A stretch of DNA of 64,000 bases. Origin: Mesorhizobium sp. (GTDB taxonomy: Bacteria; Pseudomonadota; Alphaproteobacteria; Rhizobiales; Rhizobiaceae). A model generated the notes under the pieces. The model made no database searches, was not told the origin of the DNA, and saw nothing but the letters and a program-made list of their open reading frames with translations. Shown piece by piece: positions 16,818 to 26,224 of this stretch. Location of the stretch: NCBI RefSeq assembly GCF_024710845.1, contig NZ_JANJTZ010000053.1, positions 222,284 to 286,283 of the forward strand, written 5' to 3'. Position numbers and translations under genes: made by a program. How positions within the stretch are numbered: the stretch's first letter is position 1; every line of letters starts with the position of its first letter.

Positions 16818-17284
16818 AGTAAGCTCCTTTCCGTCGCACTGGTCCTATGGTCCGTCGGATCGCAAGGGGTGGGGATAAGTATTTTTGAATGTCGAACGGA
16901 AAGAAGGGCTTGGCGGAAAAGGGCGGAGATTTGATCCACAGGGCGGGCGGTGTTTTGGCCGCAGCCACCCTCGCGCGGCGTCTTCCCGGCGGCCGGAGGC
17001 CAGCCGGGAACTATTGATTGCCGGGAGAAAGGTGCCGTCGGTCATGCCGCGAAGGGGTTTTCGGCGTGTAACCGGAGAGAAGAATGGATACCGGCTGGCC
17101 TCCGGCCGCCGGCATGACGGAAGAGAGGTTAAGAGACCGTCGTCGGAAAAAATAGAATCGTCGGGCGGCCGGAAAACATCGCCAAACCTGGCCGTCGGCC
17201 AGCCGGTCACAGAAATATTCGACTGCACGAGCGGGTAAGGGGAAATGCCGGACGTTCCGTTCAGCTCGACTGACCGGCCCCCGC
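16818..17284. other. Gene-free region with an inverted repeat
   Basis: No gene is supported in these ~467 bases. The notable content is the palindromic element at 16986-17112, annotated separately. The flanks show nothing else that I can name. Confidence 0.55.
16986..17112. repeat. Intergenic inverted-repeat element
   Basis: Two perfect 22-base arms, starting CCGGCGGCCGGAGGCC at 16986-17007 and its exact reverse complement at 17091-17112, flank 83 bases. Inside and beyond the arms, CCGTCGGTCATGCCG near 17036 and CGGCATGACGG near 17110 form a second inverted pair. The folded element would be a long cruciform. It resembles the short palindromic elements dispersed in intergenic DNA of rhizobia; copy number elsewhere cannot be judged here. 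Confidence 0.7.
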
Positions 17285-18022
17285 TCACCCCCGCAGCGTC
17301 TCGTCGAACACCGTCGTAAGCCGCTTCCAGTGCCTATCGGCGCCTGCCTCGTCGTAGACCGAATGGTCCGGCACGCACCAGCCGTGCTTCATGCCGACAT
17401 AGTTCTCGACCGTGTGGTCGACCTCGGCCTCGCGGAAGGCCTGGGCGAAGCGCGCCGACTGTTCGGGCGGGAAGCTGCCGTCGACGCCGGCGACGCCGAC
17501 GTAGACGCGCGCCTTGATCTTCGCGGCGTTGGCGGCGGGGCTGTCGGGCGCGTCACTGGCGAGGTTGCCGCCGTGCAGGCTCGCCGCAGCGACGATGCGA
17601 TCGGGATGGGCCGTCGCCGCGTTGAGCGCGCGGCCGCCGCCCATGCAGTAGCCAACCGTGCCAACCTTGCCGGAGAACCCCTCCTCCGCCAGCGCGTCGA
17701 GCAAATGGCCGGTATCGGCCATCGTCATCGCTTGCGTCGTCTCGGCGATCATCCTGCGCAGGAACTGTCCGGTCTCCGCGTTGGAAAAGGCAGTCTTCGC
17801 GTCGAACGGGCCGTGGGCGCCGAAGCGGTAGAACAGGTCGGGCACCAGCACCGCATGCCCCTGCCCCGCCAGCCGCGCGGCCATCTCGTCCATCGCCGGC
17901 CGCGGCCCGAAGGCGTCCATGTAGAGGATGACAGCAGAGCCGGAGGGCTTGCCGGATGGGGCGAAGAGAGAAGCCGGGCAGATGCCGTCGGCTGTCGTGA
18001 TGGAGATACTGCGGCCGGACAT
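17285..18022 (-). CDS. Dienelactone hydrolase family protein
   Basis: A 245-residue alpha/beta hydrolase of the dienelactone hydrolase family. The nucleophile is Cys126 in GYCMGGGR; the catalytic Asp lies in VAGVDGSFPPEQ and the His in MKHGWCVPD. There is no signal peptide. The family hydrolyses lactones such as dienelactone in aromatic degradation, but no aromatic pathway genes are close, so the substrate is unknown. It lies 163 bases downstream of the second MttB homologue on the same strand and could be read through from it. Confidence 0.85.
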   Translation of the reverse strand: MSGRSISITTADGICPASLFAPSGKPSGSAVILYMDAFGPRPAMDEMAARLAGQGHAVLVPDLFYRFGAHGPFDAKTAFSNAETGQFLRRMIAETTQAMTMADTGHLLDALAEEGFSGKVGTVGYCMGGGRALNAATAHPDRIVAAASLHGGNLASDAPDSPAANAAKIKARVYVGVAGVDGSFPPEQSARFAQAFREAEVDHTVENYVGMKHGWCVPDHSVYDEAGADRHWKRLTTVFDETLRG

Positions 18023-18185
18023 CTCAGCTCCTGTTTCGTGGAGCGGACGAAACTATCCACGCCCGCACGAAGTGGCCAGAGCCAGATGGCCAAAATCACT
18101 CCGCTCCACCGCCCCTCACGGCGCTGCGCCAGACTTCGTCGTGGATGATCTTGGCGACTTTAGCCCCGCCTGAATCGGGCTCGCT

Positions 18186-19781
18186 TCACGTGAAGGCGTC
18201 GGGCATCGACTCCTTCTTCTGGCGGATGAAGGCGAGCAGCGCCTCGTCGATGGACTGGTCGAGCGCCGGCGCTTCGTAGGTTTCGAGCCAGCGGCGCGCC
18301 AGTTCGTTGGCGCGCTGGTGGGCGGGCTTCGATCCTTCCGCTTCCCATTGTTCGAACGAATTGTTGTCGGCGATCGAGGAGCGGTAGAACGCCGTCTGGA
18401 AGTTCGCCTGCGTGTGGTCGCAGCCGAGATAATGGCTGCCCGGCCCGACCTGGCGGATTGCGTCCATCGCCTGTCCGTTCTCGGACAGGTCCACCCCTTG
18501 CGCGAACTTCTGCGTCATGCCGAGCTGGTCGATGTCCATCATGAATTTTTCGTAGCAGGAGGCGAGGCCGCCCTCGAGCCAGCCGGCCGAATGGAGCACG
18601 AAATTGGTGCCGGCCAGAATGGTCGAGTTCAGCGTGTTGGCGCTCTCATAGGCCGCCTGCGCGTCCGGGATCTTGGAGGCGCAGAGCGAGCCGCCGGTGC
18701 GGAACGGCAGGCCGAGGCGGCGGGCAAGCTGTGCTGCGCCGTAGGACACCAGCGACGGCTCCGGCGTGCCGAAGGTCGGCGCGCCCGACTGCATCGAGAT
18801 CGAGGAAGCGAAGGTGCCGAACAGCACCGGGGCGCCGGGGCGCACGAGCTGCGTCACCGCCGCGCCCGCCAGCACCTCAGCCAGCACCTGCGTGAGCGTG
18901 CCGGCGACCGTCACCGGGCTCATCGCACCCGCAAGGATGAAGGGCGTGACGATGCAGGCCTGGTTGTGGCGGGCATAGACCTTGAGCGCGCCGAGCATCG
19001 TGTCGTCGAACACCATCGGCGAGTTGGCGTTGATCAGCGAGGTCAGCACCGTGTTGTTCTCGACGAAATCGTCGCCGAATACGAGCTTGGCCATCGCGAC
19101 CGTGTCCTCCGCGCGCTCGGGCGCGGTGACCGAGCCCATGAACGGCTTGTCGGAATATTTGATGTGGCTGTAGATCATGTCGAGGTGGCGCTTGTTGACC
19201 GGCACGTCGACCGGCTCGCACACCGTGCCGCCCGAATGGTGGATCGACGGCGCCATGTAGGCGAGCTTCACGAAATTGCGGAAATCCTCGATCGTCGCAT
19301 AGCGGCGGTTGCCGTCGAGATCGCGCACGAAGGGCGGGCCGTAGACCGGCGCGAAGACGGTGGCATTGCCGCCGATCTGCACCGAACGCTCGGGATTGCG
19401 GGCGTGCTGCGTGTAGACCGACGGGGCGGTCTTGAGCAGCGAGCGCGGCAGGCCCTTGGGGAAATGCACCCGGTCGCCGCGCACGTCGGCGCCGGCGTCC
19501 TTCCACAGCGCAAGCGTCTCGGGGTCGTCGCGGAAGATGATGCCGGTTTCTTCCAAGACCGTGTCGGCATTGGCCTCGATGAGGGAAATACCCTCCTCGT
19601 TGAGCACCTCGTAGATTGGAATCTCGCGCTTGATGTAGGTGAGCTGCTGGCCAGGGCCGCCGCCCGAGCGCGCCGCGCGCCTGGCCGCGGCACCGCCGCT
19701 GTGGCGATCGCCCCGCCCGCGCCGTGTGCCGCCCGTCTCCTGCTCGCTCATTCCGAGGTCAACTGCCGCCGGCTCGCTCAT
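18186..19781 (-). CDS. MttB-superfamily (non-pyrrolysine) methyltransferase, second copy
   Basis: A 531-residue MttB-superfamily methyltransferase, paralogous to the gene at 802 (shared ITPF/VTPF-ILAGAMSPVT, FVLHSAGWLEGGL and HTQANFQTAFY-type motifs). No in-frame amber codon occurs, so it is a non-pyrrolysine member. The ATG at 19781 has AGGGAAG seven bases upstream; the longer frame to 19943 is Arg/Cys-rich and lacks a binding site. The first ~45 residues are Gly/Arg-rich. It is divergent from the corrinoid protein gene at 20041, its obvious methyl acceptor. The reaction inferred is amine or sulfonium methyl to corrinoid, then to tetrahydrofolate by the gene at 25248. The substrate (glycine betaine, proline betaine, carnitine, DMSP) is unresolved. 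Confidence 0.9.
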   Translation of the reverse strand: MSEPAAVDLGMSEQETGGTRRGRGDRHSGGAAARRAARSGGGPGQQLTYIKREIPIYEVLNEEGISLIEANADTVLEETGIIFRDDPETLALWKDAGADVRGDRVHFPKGLPRSLLKTAPSVYTQHARNPERSVQIGGNATVFAPVYGPPFVRDLDGNRRYATIEDFRNFVKLAYMAPSIHHSGGTVCEPVDVPVNKRHLDMIYSHIKYSDKPFMGSVTAPERAEDTVAMAKLVFGDDFVENNTVLTSLINANSPMVFDDTMLGALKVYARHNQACIVTPFILAGAMSPVTVAGTLTQVLAEVLAGAAVTQLVRPGAPVLFGTFASSISMQSGAPTFGTPEPSLVSYGAAQLARRLGLPFRTGGSLCASKIPDAQAAYESANTLNSTILAGTNFVLHSAGWLEGGLASCYEKFMMDIDQLGMTQKFAQGVDLSENGQAMDAIRQVGPGSHYLGCDHTQANFQTAFYRSSIADNNSFEQWEAEGSKPAHQRANELARRWLETYEAPALDQSIDEALLAFIRQKKESMPDAFT

Positions 19782-20040
19782 CGTCGTTCTTCCCTGAATG
19801 AAAGCCGCGGCCGTAACGCCGCTTGTCGGCGGATCGTAGCCATGGTCCCTTCGCGAACAGTCTCGCGAACGCCAGACGGTGTCGCAAAATCGACACGGCA
19901 AGCTGCTGAATTCCAGTCGCTTTCGTTTTGCACGGCGTCGCAAATCAGCTATGCGGCCATGCCGTTTGCGGAATAGATATGCTCACGAAGTTCGAGTGGA
20001 CGGAAGTCCCCTCGTTCGCATCTCACCTGGAGCCCCGGCA
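19782..20040. promoter_or_regulatory. Divergent promoter of MttB and corrinoid genes
   Basis: The 259-base divergent region carries GTGTCG-CAAAAT-CGACAC at 19879-19896, a six-base inverted repeat that contains the TGTCGCAAA word also found upstream of the GlxA-like regulator and of the DMGDH-like gene at 38768. A second GTCGCAAA lies near 19937. TCGCGAAC occurs twice about 12 bases apart near 19853-19870. These are candidate activator sites serving both directions. Confidence 0.55.
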
Positions 20041-20739
20041 ATGTCCGACGACGAGATCATTCTCTCCGAGCTTTCCGACGACGAACTCGTGCAGCAGATG
20101 CACGACGATCTCTATGACGGGCTGAAGGAGGAGATCGAGGAAGGCACGAACATCCTGCTCGAGCGCGGCTGGGCGCCCTACAAGGTGCTGACGGAGGCGC
20201 TGGTCGAGGGCATGCGTATCGTCGGCGAGGATTTCCGCGACGGCATCCTGTTCGTGCCGGAAGTGCTGCTCTCCGCCAATGCGATGAAGGCCGGCATGTT
20301 CATCCTGCGCCCGCTGCTCGCCGCCACCGGCGCGCCGAAACAGGGCAAGCTGGTCATCGGCACCGTCAAGGGCGACATCCACGACATCGGCAAGAACCTC
20401 GTCGGCATGATGATGGAGGGCGCCGGCTTCGACGTCGTCGACCTCGGCATCAATAACCCGGTCGAGAAATACCTGGCCGCCATCGAAGAGCACAAGCCAG
20501 ACATTCTCGGCATGTCGGCGCTTTTGACCACCACCATGCCCTACATGAAGGTCGTGATCGATACGCTGAAGGAAAAGGGCATCCGCGACGACTACGTGGT
20601 GCTCGTCGGCGGCGCGCCGCTCAACGAGGAATTCGGCAAGGCCGTCGGCGCCGACGCCTACTGCCGCGACGCGGCGGTGGCCGTCGAGACGGCGAAGGAC
20701 TACATGAAGCGCAAGCACAACCAGCGCGCCACGGCCTGA
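20041..20739 (+). CDS. Corrinoid (methyltransferase-activated) protein
   Basis: A 232-residue corrinoid protein of the MtbC/MttC/MtaC type. The N-terminal ~95 residues form the helical cap (B12-binding 2-like). The Rossmann B12-binding domain follows, with the cobalt-ligating motif GDIHDIGKNL (His114), the downstream MSALLTTTMPY and VGGAPLNEEF. It carries the methyl group between the divergent MttB homologue and the methyl-THF:corrinoid methyltransferase at 25248. GGAG eight bases before the ATG supports this start. A hairpin at 20766-20789 follows, so it may be transcribed alone from the divergent promoter. Confidence 0.93.
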   Translation: MSDDEIILSELSDDELVQQMHDDLYDGLKEEIEEGTNILLERGWAPYKVLTEALVEGMRIVGEDFRDGILFVPEVLLSANAMKAGMFILRPLLAATGAPKQGKLVIGTVKGDIHDIGKNLVGMMMEGAGFDVVDLGINNPVEKYLAAIEEHKPDILGMSALLTTTMPYMKVVIDTLKEKGIRDDYVVLVGGAPLNEEFGKAVGADAYCRDAAVAVETAKDYMKRKHNQRATA

Positions 20740-20765
20740 TTTCCGCCTCCTGGCGCACTATGTTG

Positions 20766-20789
20766 AAGGGCGGCGCAACGGCCGCCCTT
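20766..20789. terminator. Hairpin terminator after the corrinoid gene
   Basis: AAGGGCGGC pairs with GCCGCCCTT across a six-base loop. It lies between the convergent corrinoid and entericidin genes and probably serves both. Confidence 0.65.
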
Positions 20790-20803
20790 CGTCGTTTCGA
20801 GGA

Positions 20804-20938
20804 TCAGTCGACGGAGTCTTCCACCGCATCGGCGGTTGCGTTCACGTCGCGACCTATCCCGCGAACGGTATTGGCGCAGGCCGAAAGCGTCATGACGCAG
20901 ATCAGGGCGAGAATGGGAACGAGGCGTATCGTGGTCAT
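20804..20938 (-). CDS. Entericidin A/B-family small lipoprotein
   Basis: A 44-residue protein starting MTTIRLVPILALICVM with the lipobox LSAC, then a short mature part, ANTVRGIGRDVNATADAVED. This is the pattern of the entericidin EcnA/EcnB family, small membrane lipoproteins tied to stress-induced lysis or envelope stability. AAGGAAG precedes the ATG. It sits alone, convergent with the corrinoid gene and divergent from the DUF1638 gene, and has no evident part in methyl transfer. Confidence 0.8.
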   Translation of the reverse strand: MTTIRLVPILALICVMTLSACANTVRGIGRDVNATADAVEDSVD

Positions 20939-21004
20939 TGGAGGAGCTTCCTTGTTTGCCGGCGCAGCCGATGATCGCCAACGACCTCGTGGAGGCTTGG
21001 TTCC

Positions 21005-21628
21005 GTGAGCGTGACGCCAGACGCGGATAAGTCCGGGAAGGTGCTGGTCATCGCCTGCGGGATGATCGCCCGCGAGGTGCTGGCGGTGAAGGCGCAGTTG
21101 AGGCTCGACCATCTCGACCTCACCTGCCTGCCGGCCGAGTTCCACTATTTTCCGGACCGTATCCCCCCCGCGATGGACAAGGCGATCGTCGAGGCAAAGG
21201 CCGAAGGCTACCGGCACATCATCGCCGGCTATGCCGATTGCGGCACCGGCGGCTTGCTCGACAGGGTGCTGGAGAAACATGGCGTCGAGCGCATCGCCGG
21301 GCCGCACTGCTTCGCCTTCTACCAGGGCATGAGCGCCTTCGAGGCGATCGGCGACGACGACATGACGACCTTCTACATGACCGACTTCCTGTGCCGGCAG
21401 TTCGACGCTTTCTTCATGAAGCCGCTCGGCCTCGACCGCCATCCGGAACTGGCGAAGGACTATTTCGGCCATTACGAGAAGCTGGTCTATCTGGCGCAGA
21501 CCGACGATCCGGCGCTCGACCCGGTCGCGGAAAAGGCCGCGACAATGCTCGGCCTCGCCTACGAGAAGCGGCGGACGGGCTATGGCGACCTCGCGCCGGC
21601 CCTGGCGAAGACCGCGGCCGCAACATGA
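21005..21628 (+). CDS. DUF1638 protein of the corrinoid cluster
   Basis: A 207-residue soluble protein of the DUF1638 family. It starts with GTG at 21005, chosen because GGAGG lies nine bases upstream. VLVIACGMIAREVLAVKAQL is the conserved opening; IIAGYADCGTGGLLD holds the conserved Asp-Cys-Gly and PHCFAFYQG a further His and Cys, suggesting metal or cofactor binding. The family recurs beside MttB/corrinoid methyltransferase genes in bacteria and archaea, so a supporting role in corrinoid methyl transfer is likely, but no biochemical function is known to me. Confidence 0.85.
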   Translation: MSVTPDADKSGKVLVIACGMIAREVLAVKAQLRLDHLDLTCLPAEFHYFPDRIPPAMDKAIVEAKAEGYRHIIAGYADCGTGGLLDRVLEKHGVERIAGPHCFAFYQGMSAFEAIGDDDMTTFYMTDFLCRQFDAFFMKPLGLDRHPELAKDYFGHYEKLVYLAQTDDPALDPVAEKAATMLGLAYEKRRTGYGDLAPALAKTAAAT

Positions 21629-21674
21629 AAGCGCCGGAATCGTCGTCCGAGGTGACGGCGAACGGAGAACTCAG

Positions 21675-22256
21675 ATGACGCCGCGCCTCCTCGCTCTTGC
21701 CGCCCTCGCCCTCCTCCTGGCTGCCACTCCATCCCGGGCGACCGGCGAGATCGAGGGGCTGATCACCCAGGCCGACCGGGAGAGGCTTTCGAACTATGAG
21801 AGCACGCGCGCGGAAGCGCTGAAGGAGGCGCGCGAGGGCGGCAGCGCGGAGGATATCGCGGTCCTCGACAAGGTCGTCGACGCGCGCCAGAAGTCCTGGT
21901 CCGGCTTCGACATGACCGGCGACTGGCAGTGCCGCACCATCAAGGCCGGCGGTCTCGCACAACTCGTCGTCTACGGCTGGTTCAAATGCCGCGTCACCGA
22001 CGACGGCTCGGGCTGGACGCTGACCAAGCTCACCGGCTCGCAGAAGACCAAGGGCCGCTTCTTCACTGACAGCGACTTCCGCCGGACCTATCTCGGCACC
22101 TTCGCCGTCAACGACGACCCTTTTCCCGCCTACGGCAAGGGTCCGGAGACCGACCAGGCCGGATACGCCTTCCTGATGTCGCCGAAATCCTGGCGGGTCG
22201 AGTTTCCCGCGCCCTACTACGAGTCGAAGCTCGACATCCTCGAATTCCGCCGCTGA
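21675..22256 (+). CDS. Secreted DUF4893-like protein
   Basis: A 193-residue exported protein: signal peptide MTPRLLALAALALLLAATPSRA, then a mature domain with GDWQCRTIKAGGLAQLVVY and LTKLTGSQKTKGRFF, which I associate with DUF4893. Two Cys residues in the mature part could form a disulfide. GGAG lies seven bases before the ATG. It is embedded in the corrinoid cluster but is periplasmic and probably unrelated. Function is unknown. Confidence 0.75.
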   Translation: MTPRLLALAALALLLAATPSRATGEIEGLITQADRERLSNYESTRAEALKEAREGGSAEDIAVLDKVVDARQKSWSGFDMTGDWQCRTIKAGGLAQLVVYGWFKCRVTDDGSGWTLTKLTGSQKTKGRFFTDSDFRRTYLGTFAVNDDPFPAYGKGPETDQAGYAFLMSPKSWRVEFPAPYYESKLDILEFRR

Positions 22257-22368
22257 CGGCGCGGAGAGGCGCGATTTGCGTTATGTCATCAAGGATTAAC
22301 GGCTGTTTGCGCATTCTGTGGCAGAAACGCGGGAGGGGCGCCCAGCGGGGCCGTTTGTGAGACAGGGC

Positions 22369-23025
22369 ATGGGTGAATACGAGCAACAGGCGCTGCCTGG
22401 GACGCCGCGACGGCCCCCGCCGGCCCGCCTGTCGTCGCTGTTCGAGCGCCTTGCCGCCGAGGGCGACGGGCCGATCACCGTTGCCGAAATCCGCACCGCG
22501 CTCGGCGACCGCAGCCTGGCGACGCTGCTGATCTTCTTCGCCGTCATCAACCTGATCCCGCTGCCGCCGCCGTCCTCCGCCATCCTCGGACTGCCGCTGC
22601 TGATCGTCGCCGCGCAGATGCTCTACGGCTCGACCAGCGTCTGGCTGCCGAAGCGCATCCTGGCGATCTCGCTGACGAGGGCGCAGTTCCAGGGCGCGAT
22701 GGGGCGCATCGTGCCCTGGCTCGTCTGGCTGGAGAAATACATCCGCCCGCGCTACTGGCCGTTCTGGCCGAAGCAGGGCGAGCGCGTCGTCGGCGCGCTG
22801 TCGCTGTTCCTGGCGGTCGTTGTCACCCTGCCGATACCGCTGGGCAACTGGTTCCCGGCCTTCGCGATCACCCTGCTCGGCTTCGCCCTGTCGGAACGCG
22901 ACGGCGTGCTTCTCGGCGTCGGCGCGGTCGTCGGCCTGTTTTCGTTGCTCCTGATCGGCCTGGTGATCGGCTCGGCCGGCGCGCTGCTCGGCTACTTCTG
23001 GTCGCACATGGGCGCGATCTTCTAG
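22369..23025 (+). CDS. ExoD-family membrane protein
   Basis: A 218-residue (or 235 if a GTG at 22318 is used) membrane protein of the exopolysaccharide synthesis ExoD family. A soluble N-terminal part (LSSLFERLAAEGDGPITVAE) leads into four or five hydrophobic segments; NLIPLPPPSSAILGLPLL and LPIPLGNWFPAFAI are the usual Pro-rich ExoD motifs. Neither start has a strong ribosome binding site; the ATG has only AGGG close to it. ExoD in Sinorhizobium affects exopolysaccharide and alkali sensitivity; the molecular function is unknown. It appears as an insertion within the one-carbon cluster. Confidence 0.8.
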   Translation: MGEYEQQALPGTPRRPPPARLSSLFERLAAEGDGPITVAEIRTALGDRSLATLLIFFAVINLIPLPPPSSAILGLPLLIVAAQMLYGSTSVWLPKRILAISLTRAQFQGAMGRIVPWLVWLEKYIRPRYWPFWPKQGERVVGALSLFLAVVVTLPIPLGNWFPAFAITLLGFALSERDGVLLGVGAVVGLFSLLLIGLVIGSAGALLGYFWSHMGAIF

Positions 23026-23144
23026 AATACCTGCTGCCAAAGCGCTGAAAGCGGCGTCGTTTTTGAATGCGCCCGCGTCGTGCCACAACAAGCAGCCCGG
23101 CGGCGCTTCGGCGATGCTCGCCGCGCAATGGAGGAGCGTGGCCA

Positions 23145-23447
23145 ATGGCCGATCTGATCGTCGTCTACTGGCGGGACATTCCCGCGCAGGTGATCGTGAA
23201 AAAGGGCCGCCAGACCGCCAAGCGCGAGCTGTCGCTGCGCTTCACGGAAGCGATCGACATGGCCGCGATGCGCTCGGGCGCGGGCGACACCGACGCCTAT
23301 CTCGCCGAATGGCGCAAGGCCAATCCGGTGCCGGTCGGCGACGATCTGGAATCCGAGGCAGACAAGGCCATGGCCGAGATCGAAGCAGGCTTCGACCGCG
23401 ACCGCCTCGTGGCGCTGGCCAAGAACGGAGGCCGCGACAATGCCTGA
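23145..23447 (+). CDS. Small PF13769-type ('virulence factor') protein
   Basis: A 100-residue soluble protein with LIVVYWRDIPAQVIVKKGRQ at the N-terminus, then a helical part (AIDMAAMRSGAGDTDAYLAE). This matches the small family labelled virulence factor in annotations, which I know mainly beside MTHFR C-terminal, MetF-like and MtrH-like genes. GGAGGAG eight bases before the ATG at 23145 rules out the longer frame. Its end overlaps the next gene by eight bases, so the two are coupled. The virulence label has no support here; a subunit or assembly role in the one-carbon enzymes is more likely. Confidence 0.8.
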   Translation: MADLIVVYWRDIPAQVIVKKGRQTAKRELSLRFTEAIDMAAMRSGAGDTDAYLAEWRKANPVPVGDDLESEADKAMAEIEAGFDRDRLVALAKNGGRDNA

Positions 23448-24083
23448 GACCCTGAAGTCGACGACGGCCGCCGGCCCGGCAGACGCGACAGCTGCCATCC
23501 CGCCGTCGGCGCCCGCCGGCATCACGCAGGCGACGGTCGTCAAGAAATCGGCGCCGAAGAGCGACTACAAGCCGGCCGACGTGTCGCCACAGCGCCGCGT
23601 GCAGCGCTCCTATGCGATCCGGCTGTGGTCGATCCGCCATTCGCGCGCGCTCGAATGGTTCTATGCGAAATTTGCGGACGTCTTCCTCCTGCTCCATCCG
23701 GTCTGGAAGGGCATCGGCTACGGCCGCGTCGAGGCGCCGGTGAAGTTCGTCGAGAAAAGGGTGAAGGGGTTCATGTTCGACTGCCGCATGTGCGGCCAGT
23801 GCATCCTGTCCTCGACCGGCATGTCCTGCCCGATGAACTGCCCGAAGCAGCTGCGCAACGGCCCCTGCGGCGGCGTGCGCGCCAACGGCAATTGCGAGGT
23901 TGAACCCGACATGCCTTGCGTCTGGGTCAAGGCCTGGGAAGGCTCGCGCAACATGGTCCATGGCGACGCGATCCTCAACCTGCAGAAGCCGGTCGACCAG
24001 TCGCTGCGCGAGACCTCGGCCTGGCTGCGCGTGACGGCCCAGGCGGGCGCGGCGAAGGACCAGGCCCGCTCGGGAGCCGGCGC

Positions 24084-24087
<4 letters not shown>
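23440..24087 (+). CDS. MTHFR C-terminal-type Cys-rich protein (MetV-like)
   Basis: A 215-residue protein of the methylenetetrahydrofolate reductase C-terminal family. After a disordered ~50-residue head it has a Cys-rich region, CRMCGQCILSSTGMSC, CPMNCPKQLRNGPCGG and NGNCEVEPDMPCVW, suited to iron-sulfur clusters or zinc. In acetogens the related MetV is the partner of a MetF-type reductase. The start overlaps the preceding gene by eight bases and its stop overlaps the MetF-like gene as ATGA, so all three form one translational unit. Inferred role: electron-transfer partner of the MetF-like enzyme. Confidence 0.88.
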
Positions 24088-25187
<1,100 letters not shown>

Positions 25188-25247
25188 CCTCGCTTGACAC
25201 CACCAGACAACGACTGAACAAGACACTGCACCTTTGAGGAGAGTGGA

Positions 25248-26216
25248 ATGACCCGCACGATCGTCGCCTCGGCGACCCGCGAAATCGTCATCGGTTTCGA
25301 CCAGCCCTTCTGCGTGATCGGCGAGCGGATCAATCCGACCGGCCGCAAGAAGCTGGCCGCCGAGATGCAGGCCGGCAATTTCGACACCGTCATCAAGGAC
25401 GCGCTGGAGCAGGCGGCTGCCGGAGCGACCATGCTGGACGTCAATGCCGGCGTCACCGCGGTCGACCCGAATGCGACCGAACCCGGCCTGCTGGTCCAGA
25501 CGCTGGAGATCGTTCAGGGTTTGGTCGACCTGCCGCTGTCGATCGACAGCTCCGTCACCGCTGCGATCGAGGCGGCGCTCAAGGTCGCCAAGGGCCGCCC
25601 GCTGGTCAACTCCGTCACCGGCGAGGAGGAGAAGCTGGAAGCCATCCTGCCGCTGATCAAGAAATACAACGTCCCCGTCGTCGCCATCTCCAACGACGAG
25701 ACGGGCATCTCGATGGACCCCGACGTGCGCTTCGCGGTGGCTAAGAAGATCGTCGAGCGCTGCGCCGACTTCGGCATCCCGGCCCATGACGTGGTGGTCG
25801 ATCCGCTGGTCATGCCGATCGGCGCGCTGGGCGACGCCGGCCGTCAGGTGTTCCAGCTCCTCTACCGGCTGCGCAACGAGCTCAAGGTCAACACCACCTG
25901 CGGTCTGTCCAACATCTCCTTCGGCCTGCCCCACCGCCACGGCATCAACGCCGCCTTCATCCCGATGGTCATCGGCGCCGGCATGACGAGCGCCATCATG
26001 AACCCCTGCCGCCCGCAGGAGATGGAAGCCGTGCGCGGCGCCAACGTCTTGAACGGCACCGACGAGAACTGCACGACCTGGATCAAGACCTACAAAGACT
26101 ACAAGCCGGGCGAGACGCACGCCCCTGCCCCGGTCCAGGTCAACGCGCCGGGCGACGGCGCGGCCGCCGGCGGCCGCCGCCGCGGCGGGCGTGAAGCGCG
26201 GATGGGCCGGGGATAA
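25248..26216 (+). CDS. Methyltetrahydrofolate:corrinoid methyltransferase
   Basis: A 322-residue pterin-binding (DHPS-fold) methyltransferase of the MtgA/AcsE/MtrH-like group. FCVIGERINPTGRKKL is the hallmark opening; ATMLDVNAGV, LPLSIDSS, VNSVTGEEEKLE and CGLSNISFGLPHR follow in the usual order. The C-terminal 30 residues are Pro/Gly/Arg-rich and probably disordered. AGGAGAG precedes the ATG. It should transfer the methyl group from the corrinoid protein at 20041 to tetrahydrofolate, feeding the MetF-like enzyme, or the reverse. It is followed after eight bases by the reactivase gene. Confidence 0.92.
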   Translation: MTRTIVASATREIVIGFDQPFCVIGERINPTGRKKLAAEMQAGNFDTVIKDALEQAAAGATMLDVNAGVTAVDPNATEPGLLVQTLEIVQGLVDLPLSIDSSVTAAIEAALKVAKGRPLVNSVTGEEEKLEAILPLIKKYNVPVVAISNDETGISMDPDVRFAVAKKIVERCADFGIPAHDVVVDPLVMPIGALGDAGRQVFQLLYRLRNELKVNTTCGLSNISFGLPHRHGINAAFIPMVIGAGMTSAIMNPCRPQEMEAVRGANVLNGTDENCTTWIKTYKDYKPGETHAPAPVQVNAPGDGAAAGGRRRGGREARMGRG

Positions 26217-26224
26217 GAACCCAA

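Noticed and set aside
16320..16934. Plus-strand frame overlapping the hypothetical gene at 16368
   Set aside because: Composition is Arg/Pro/Gly-rich without protein-like hydrophobic pattern; the minus frame is better.
18185..18194. TTCACGTGAA palindrome resembling the XRE-cupin operator
   Set aside because: It lies at the stop codon of the second MttB gene, not in a promoter, and is only ten bases long.
802..19781. Possible pyrrolysine (amber) codons in the MttB homologues
   Set aside because: Both MttB-like frames are open without an internal TAG, and no pyl genes were seen.
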